Shown here: piece by piece, positions 5,296-9,527 of the stretch
How the letters are laid out: each line of letters starts with the position of its first letter
Position numbering within the stretch: position 1 is the first letter of the stretch
Notes under the pieces: model-generated
Seen by the model: the letters and a program-made list of their open reading frames with translations, nothing else
Told to the model about the DNA's origin: nothing
The model's database searches: none
Position numbers and translations under genes: made by a program
NCBI GenBank assembly: GCA_046760705.1
Contig: JBHIER010000092.1
Span: forward strand, 1 to 9,527
Source: JBHIER01 sp046760705 [NCBI: bacterium]
Lineage (GTDB): Bacteria > JBHIER01 > G020348925
Reading direction: 5' to 3'
DNA: 9,527 bases

Positions 5296-8200
5296 TTACT
5301 TCAGCAACAACATGCGCTTGGTGTCTATGAACCGCCCTGCCTTCAACATATAGAAATATATACCGCCGGAGACCTGCCTGCCCCAACTATCCCGACCATC
5401 CCAGATGACGGTGTAATACCCTGCCTCTTTCACCTCATCCACCAACGTCCGCACCTCCTGCCCCAAGATGTTGTAAATCTTGAGGGTCACGTGGGGTGGG
5501 AACTGATCACTGATTACTGAATACTGAACACTGGTTACGGGATTGAACGGGTTGGGATAGTTCTGAGCCAGCTCAAAACCTTGAGGGATCGGGCTGGACG
5601 GCTCAGGGGCGTTAATGTCAGTTTCATAAACATCGCAGAGGCCGAGGGAGTCGCACAAGGCCAACATATTGTCGGCATTGGCTCGCAGCCCTTTCAACCC
5701 CTCTCCGACCACAATTCCGGCCACCAGTCTCAAGGAGTCGCCGGCGGATAAATCGAAGGGGCCGGCGGTGAGAAGGAAACGGTAGTCGAAGACCGGACCA
5801 CCGAGGTCCCTCGGATTGGGCAGATAGCGATAGCCCATGCTGAACTTGTGCTCACCCAGCATGTAATTGTACTGGTCCTTCTCACTGCCCTGGGGATCAT
5901 TCTCCCAGTTCCACCACTGATGGGAATGTACCACACCCAGAGTGTCGGGTGAGAGTTCGTAGAGATCGTCAACGTACCTCGTGTCAGGAGTACAAATCAA
6001 TCTCACCCCGATGTAGCCGGTGTTGGGGACTGATAGATTACGTTCCCCTGTATCCTCCTCAGGGGTGGTGGGGTCATCGCTGTCGTACATGTAGGATAGG
6101 TTGCGAGGGATGAGCACTGTATCGCCGAGGGCTCTGACCCAGACTGTGTACTCATCAGGATACCCATCCGGAGCTATCTTCGACGGATCGTAATTTGGAT
6201 TTGAAACTCCTCCCGGGTTGTAACCATAAGGCACACCGTACTCGTCATACCCATCCCACACCCCATTGCCGTTGGCATCCACCCAGGGTAGGGTGCCACC
6301 CACCACCGAGTTTTCAACAATGTCCAGCTCGTCAGTGTCGCTGTTCCAGCCGTCCCAGCCGTCAAAATCGACCAGGTCATCTATGTGAGGGTTGCTCGGA
6401 GCCAAAGAGGCCACATCGCAATCGAACCACCAACTGACAAAGACACCCTCCAGATCGCCGTGGGTGCCCAAATTTTTTATCCAGTACTCCAACAGGACAA
6501 AATCGTCATAGTCAGGCTCCAACATGCTCCAGGCCCGGGCACGTTGATTGACTTCTAAACCAAGAGGAATGTGATCAATAGGGCCCTCCAAATCGTCGTA
6601 GGTGACGTTGACTTCGAGAGTTCCTCGGCCAATGGTGTACAACTGCCTGGGAGGGCGTGGTTCCCCTGTCGGCCGCCATTCTTTCTCAGGGCCGTAAAAA
6701 TAGATAGTGACAAATTCCTCTCCATGATCGATCGCTCCCACCCAGAGTCCAGCATCGTAGAGATAATTATTGCCAGATCCAGCCGGCCACATACTGGAGG
6801 GCCTGCCAGTCGCATCGAAGTTAGGATCGCCATAGCTGCCGTAATTGCTTACGGCTATGGCCAGATTGCCGACTTCTTTCATTACCACAGGAGTTCCCGA
6901 AACCTCGTTGGAGTATTGGCTCTCTCCACTGGGATTTTCGTACAGAGCGGTAACCACATAATAGTAGGTTTGACCAGCCACGACGTTGGTGTCCTCATAA
7001 CTGCAAGTGGGTATGTTACCCGCAATGGCCTCATAAGGGCCGCCGGTAAAGTCGCTGCGATATAGGTTGTAACCTGTAAATCCCGTAGCCGCAATAAACT
7101 TTTCAGCCACCCACGTATGATCCTCCCTTTGATATTTCATCTTTTTTAACGTCTGGATATTGGTGGGCTCAAAATCCTTCGAACTACCTGAGGAGCATCC
7201 GTCATTCTCACAATCCGCTAACCAGGGCGGCTCCCACACCAGGGCCACTTTGCCCAGAGCCCATTCTCTGGCTCTCAGATTGGAGGGAGCCGGAAAGATG
7301 GGAAACTCATCGTGCAAAATGTAGCGGGGCCGGGATGGACGGCCGTCCCTGGTAGGGAGATGAATAACGGCGATATAGATCAACCCATATTCTCCCGTTT
7401 TCAGACCCCAGGCATCAATGCACCCCCTGTTTTCCGAATCCAGAGTCAAAAACTCCACGGTATCCACCTCAGCCGCATCGAACCTCCGAAAATAGGCTAA
7501 AGGGTCGTGCATCTTTATGGCCACCAATTCGTACTCGTGATTGGGATCTCCATAAAAGAAGATGGTATCACCCAGAACTGGAGCCGGTGGCAACACACCG
7601 ATGAAATCGGTTGACCACTGGTTCCCGACAAACATGTAGGGCGAATCGTTCAATGTTCCCCAGTAAGTGGGCATTTTACACGGAAACATTGCGTCTGTCT
7701 CAAAATATTTGAAAGAGTATTTCCCACCGAAAAACCAAAGCTGGGGCGAATCCATGAACCAGGCCAGTTGTTCATCGAAAAAAACGCTGTCAAAACTTAC
7801 ATCGCCGTAGCCATTAGCAGCCAAAGCCGCGGTGACCGCCTCAGTCCCGGTGTGGTCCGTGTCGGTGGCCAGGGTTCTGACCAGATCGATTCCGTACTGC
7901 TCAAAGAGATACTGGACAAACATGGCCGTCTTCGTCTTGTCAGAAGTCGAAATTTCCCTCTTACAATCCGGGAGAAAGGTAAGGGGAGCTTTGGTGCACC
8001 CGTAGTTGGTCACCCCGTAACCGCAAATAAACTTAGCAAATTGAGTCAACCCCTCCTCGATCCAGCACTCCTCATCCGGATCGTGGTTGTAGTGGACCAG
8101 GTGGGTGAACTGTTGGGCTACGCTGGCCAACCCCCTGTCTGAACTTGGATCGGTGGGGTGACAGTCGATGTAGATCATATCGAGCTCGTTGCTGTGGGGA

Positions 8201-8682
8201 TCTTCCCACGCATAGAGTTCGTTGACCGGATCGAAGTAGCCCACCATCTCACCCCCGTCCAGGATGTCCAAGATCAAGATGTATATTCTGGGATCGCCAT
8301 CGATATCCGGCGGTGGGCCGAAGACCGAAGTGACCTTATCATAAATCCCGCTGGTATCTGCCAGGATTCCTGAGGCAGTTGGATCGGCCGCCCACGTTCT
8401 CTCCTCGAAGGCTTCGAGGACAGCCGCCACGTCAGCCGAGTCGATGTAATCCTGGGCCCAACTGGAACCCTCTGTCCAAACATAACAGTGGTCACCCATG
8501 GCTCGCAGCGTCATTTGGGTCTTGTAATAGCGCATAAAAAAGTGGAAGTCAAAGGCCCAGAAACTGGTTGTATCCCCAACCTCCCATTCCTGGGCTCCCC
8601 CAACATCAGCGGCGGTCATAACCAGTGCCAAGCCAATTGCCATCATTGTCCAAAACTGTCTCTCTTCGAAGTGAGAAAACAT
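5296..8682 (-). CDS. Large secreted protein: inactive gluzincin-like peptidase domain, Fn3 domain, C-terminal FlgD-like (type IX style) sorting domain
   Basis: This encodes 1128 residues; the start at ATG 8682 is supported by AAAGGAGG ending eight bases upstream. A signal peptide covers residues 1-30 (GGA/QEW). Residues about 60-320 resemble secreted gluzincin-like metallopeptidases (DIDGDPRIYILILDI at 126, GYFDPVNE at 148, HSNELDMIYID at 163), with WIEEGLTQFA at 207 where the third zinc ligand is expected. The expected HExxH motif reads Q190-Q-F-T-H194, so catalysis is probably lost. An Fn3 domain spans about 465-597 (APSNLRA to NEVSGTPV). A long region at 600-1010 includes GLWVGA (646) and a calcium-loop-like DANGNGVWD (802-810). 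The C terminus (NYPNPFNP at 1041, then LKIYNILGQEVRTL and GGIYFYML) is the FlgD-Ig type sorting domain of secreted FCB-group proteins. It probably sits on the cell surface or outside the cell, with an adhesive or binding role. It begins 64 bp after a peptidase-like gene, likely one operon. Confidence 0.85.
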   Translation of the reverse strand: MFSHFEERQFWTMMAIGLALVMTAADVGGAQEWEVGDTTSFWAFDFHFFMRYYKTQMTLRAMGDHCYVWTEGSSWAQDYIDSADVAAVLEAFEERTWAADPTASGILADTSGIYDKVTSVFGPPPDIDGDPRIYILILDILDGGEMVGYFDPVNELYAWEDPHSNELDMIYIDCHPTDPSSDRGLASVAQQFTHLVHYNHDPDEECWIEEGLTQFAKFICGYGVTNYGCTKAPLTFLPDCKREISTSDKTKTAMFVQYLFEQYGIDLVRTLATDTDHTGTEAVTAALAANGYGDVSFDSVFFDEQLAWFMDSPQLWFFGGKYSFKYFETDAMFPCKMPTYWGTLNDSPYMFVGNQWSTDFIGVLPPAPVLGDTIFFYGDPNHEYELVAIKMHDPLAYFRRFDAAEVDTVEFLTLDSENRGCIDAWGLKTGEYGLIYIAVIHLPTRDGRPSRPRYILHDEFPIFPAPSNLRAREWALGKVALVWEPPWLADCENDGCSSGSSKDFEPTNIQTLKKMKYQREDHTWVAEKFIAATGFTGYNLYRSDFTGGPYEAIAGNIPTCSYEDTNVVAGQTYYYVVTALYENPSGESQYSNEVSGTPVVMKEVGNLAIAVSNYGSYGDPNFDATGRPSSMWPAGSGNNYLYDAGLWVGAIDHGEEFVTIYFYGPEKEWRPTGEPRPPRQLYTIGRGTLEVNVTYDDLEGPIDHIPLGLEVNQRARAWSMLEPDYDDFVLLEYWIKNLGTHGDLEGVFVSWWFDCDVASLAPSNPHIDDLVDFDGWDGWNSDTDELDIVENSVVGGTLPWVDANGNGVWDGYDEYGVPYGYNPGGVSNPNYDPSKIAPDGYPDEYTVWVRALGDTVLIPRNLSYMYDSDDPTTPEEDTGERNLSVPNTGYIGVRLICTPDTRYVDDLYELSPDTLGVVHSHQWWNWENDPQGSEKDQYNYMLGEHKFSMGYRYLPNPRDLGGPVFDYRFLLTAGPFDLSAGDSLRLVAGIVVGEGLKGLRANADNMLALCDSLGLCDVYETDINAPEPSSPIPQGFELAQNYPNPFNPVTSVQYSVISDQFPPHVTLKIYNILGQEVRTLVDEVKEAGYYTVIWDGRDSWGRQVSGGIYFYMLKAGRFIDTKRMLLLK
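5502..5536. repeat. Degenerate 7-bp tandem repeat (five copies) inside the sorting-domain coding sequence
   Basis: The plus strand carries five head-to-tail heptamers: ACTGATC, ACTGATT, ACTGAAT, ACTGAAC, ACTGGTT (consensus ACTGRNN). On the coding minus strand they specify residues about 1050-1061, directly after the PNPFNP motif of the sorting domain. Seven is not a multiple of three, so gain or loss of a unit would shift the frame and remove the sorting signal. The copies have diverged, which makes active slippage less likely. Confidence 0.85.
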
Positions 8683-8746
8683 TGGTATCTCCTCCTTTCT
8701 CAGGGTGTGTCAGAATGCTCTTACCACTTACGAATTTCACCTTGCG

Positions 8747-9527
8747 CTACGGTTCTGCCAACCGAAGCTCAAAATCGGTAATTTTCTGATTCAAGACAGA
8801 TTTTTCCAACTGAAAACGTACCAATCGCTCCTCTGAATTCCAATACTCGTCGCTCGGTGAAAAGCCCGATACGTACTTCGCTACTAAATTGTCCGTATAG
8901 TAGTTATACAACCCCGCCTCGTCAGCGGAAAATTTGATGCCATAAACTTCGCCGTCGTATCGGACATTTGGAAGGTGTTCTGCAAAGAGGCGGCTTTTGT
9001 AGTCTTCTGTTATAGACGGTGATTTATGTCTCAAGAGAATTACACCATTCGGGATTTGCGTCGTGGCTTGAATTTCAAAGAGGTAAGCGTTATCCGAATC
9101 CCAAATTTTTGCAGAAAGATGTGCTGATCTCATTATGGCTAACACCTCATTCGACGGAGAATATCCTTTGGGGACAATTCCGCTGAATTGAAACTCTCCC
9201 CAATATCCCGCAAACTTTTTCTGAAGTTCTGGCCACACCGTTCCACAAATTTGAGAAATCTTCGACCGAACATCCTCAACCGAAAGAGCGCGAACCGCCG
9301 CATCTGCCCCAGAAAGCTCACCATAGAGTGATTTGAACCGCTCCATCCCAAATTGCTCGATTAGGAGCTTTACAATTATGCCGCTGAGAGGATATGAGAT
9401 GTCCGGGTTACCCACCGTCTTGTGAAACCCTTCGTAAGTCAGCACGTCTTCTAACTGATAAAATTTCTGCGATAATGTGAAATGTCCAATTTGAAATATT
9501 ACCTGAGGGGACTTGCCCCACCGTCCG
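8747..9527 (-). CDS. C-terminal part of a probable gluzincin-like (peptidase MA-like) protein; 5' end outside window
   Basis: The frame is open from the right edge (259 codons visible) to TAG at 8747. A GTG at 9445 could be taken for a start, but the 27 codons before it are open to the edge, read as ordinary protein (HFTLSQKFYQLEDVLTYEGF runs across the GTG) and hold no stop, so the gene most likely begins beyond the window. The segment ISYPLSGIIVKLLIEQFG (GTG-based residues 16-33), followed by MERFKSLY, resembles the helix that follows the HExxH and glutamate zinc ligands in peptidase MA-like families (YP-x-SG-F-V-x-x-LIE-x-YG). The HExxH itself would lie outside, so activity cannot be judged. 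The rest (from about residue 90) is not recognised, and ends in a charged segment. No membrane helix is seen. It precedes the large secreted protein by 64 bp on the same strand, so the two are probably co-expressed. Confidence 0.7.
   Translation of the reverse strand, partial: GRWGKSPQVIFQIGHFTLSQKFYQLEDVLTYEGFHKTVGNPDISYPLSGIIVKLLIEQFGMERFKSLYGELSGADAAVRALSVEDVRSKISQICGTVWPELQKKFAGYWGEFQFSGIVPKGYSPSNEVLAIMRSAHLSAKIWDSDNAYLFEIQATTQIPNGVILLRHKSPSITEDYKSRLFAEHLPNVRYDGEVYGIKFSADEAGLYNYYTDNLVAKYVSGFSPSDEYWNSEERLVRFQLEKSVLNQKITDFELRLAEP

Overview
The window looks like a piece of an uncultured, probably anaerobic, Gram-negative bacterium of the FCB-related candidate phyla (Zixibacteria, KSB1, WOR-3 or similar). 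This is an inference from three things: a C-terminal PNPFNP / FlgD-like sorting domain of the type IX secretion style, a large secreted multiheme cytochrome c, and a Rex-type NADH/NAD+ redox repressor. The taxonomic guess is low confidence. Shine-Dalgarno sites are strong and frequent (AGGAGG cores).

Layout. The left half is a minus-strand cluster read from right to left: rex (3420-4127), then a secreted protein with an HMA metal-binding domain followed by three carboxypeptidase-regulatory-like beta-sandwich repeats (2028-3371), then a multiheme cytochrome c with an ethylbenzene-dehydrogenase-like heme domain at its N terminus (1-1906, running off the left edge). A near-perfect sigma70 promoter and a candidate Rex operator lie just upstream of rex, so the cluster is probably redox regulated and autoregulated. 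The gap between the HMA gene and the cytochrome gene is filled by two micro-ORFs chained by TGATG overlaps and extended Shine-Dalgarno sites.

Divergent from rex is a plus-strand LOG / TIGR00730 family nucleotide-processing gene (4459-5208) with its own good sigma70 promoter. It converges with the right-hand minus-strand pair: the C-terminal part of a probable gluzincin-like peptidase (8747-9527, start outside the window) followed by a 1128-residue secreted protein (5296-8682). The latter has a peptidase-like domain whose HExxH motif is changed to QQFTH, an Fn3 domain and a sorting domain. A degenerate 7-bp tandem repeat sits inside the coding sequence of the sorting domain.

How the parts may work together (inference): Rex senses the cytoplasmic NADH/NAD+ ratio and would control an exported electron-transfer or metal-handling module made of the HMA/beta-sandwich protein and the cytochrome. 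The right-hand genes are exported or cell-surface proteins with no visible functional tie to the redox cluster. No tRNA, rRNA, CRISPR array or insertion sequence was seen.
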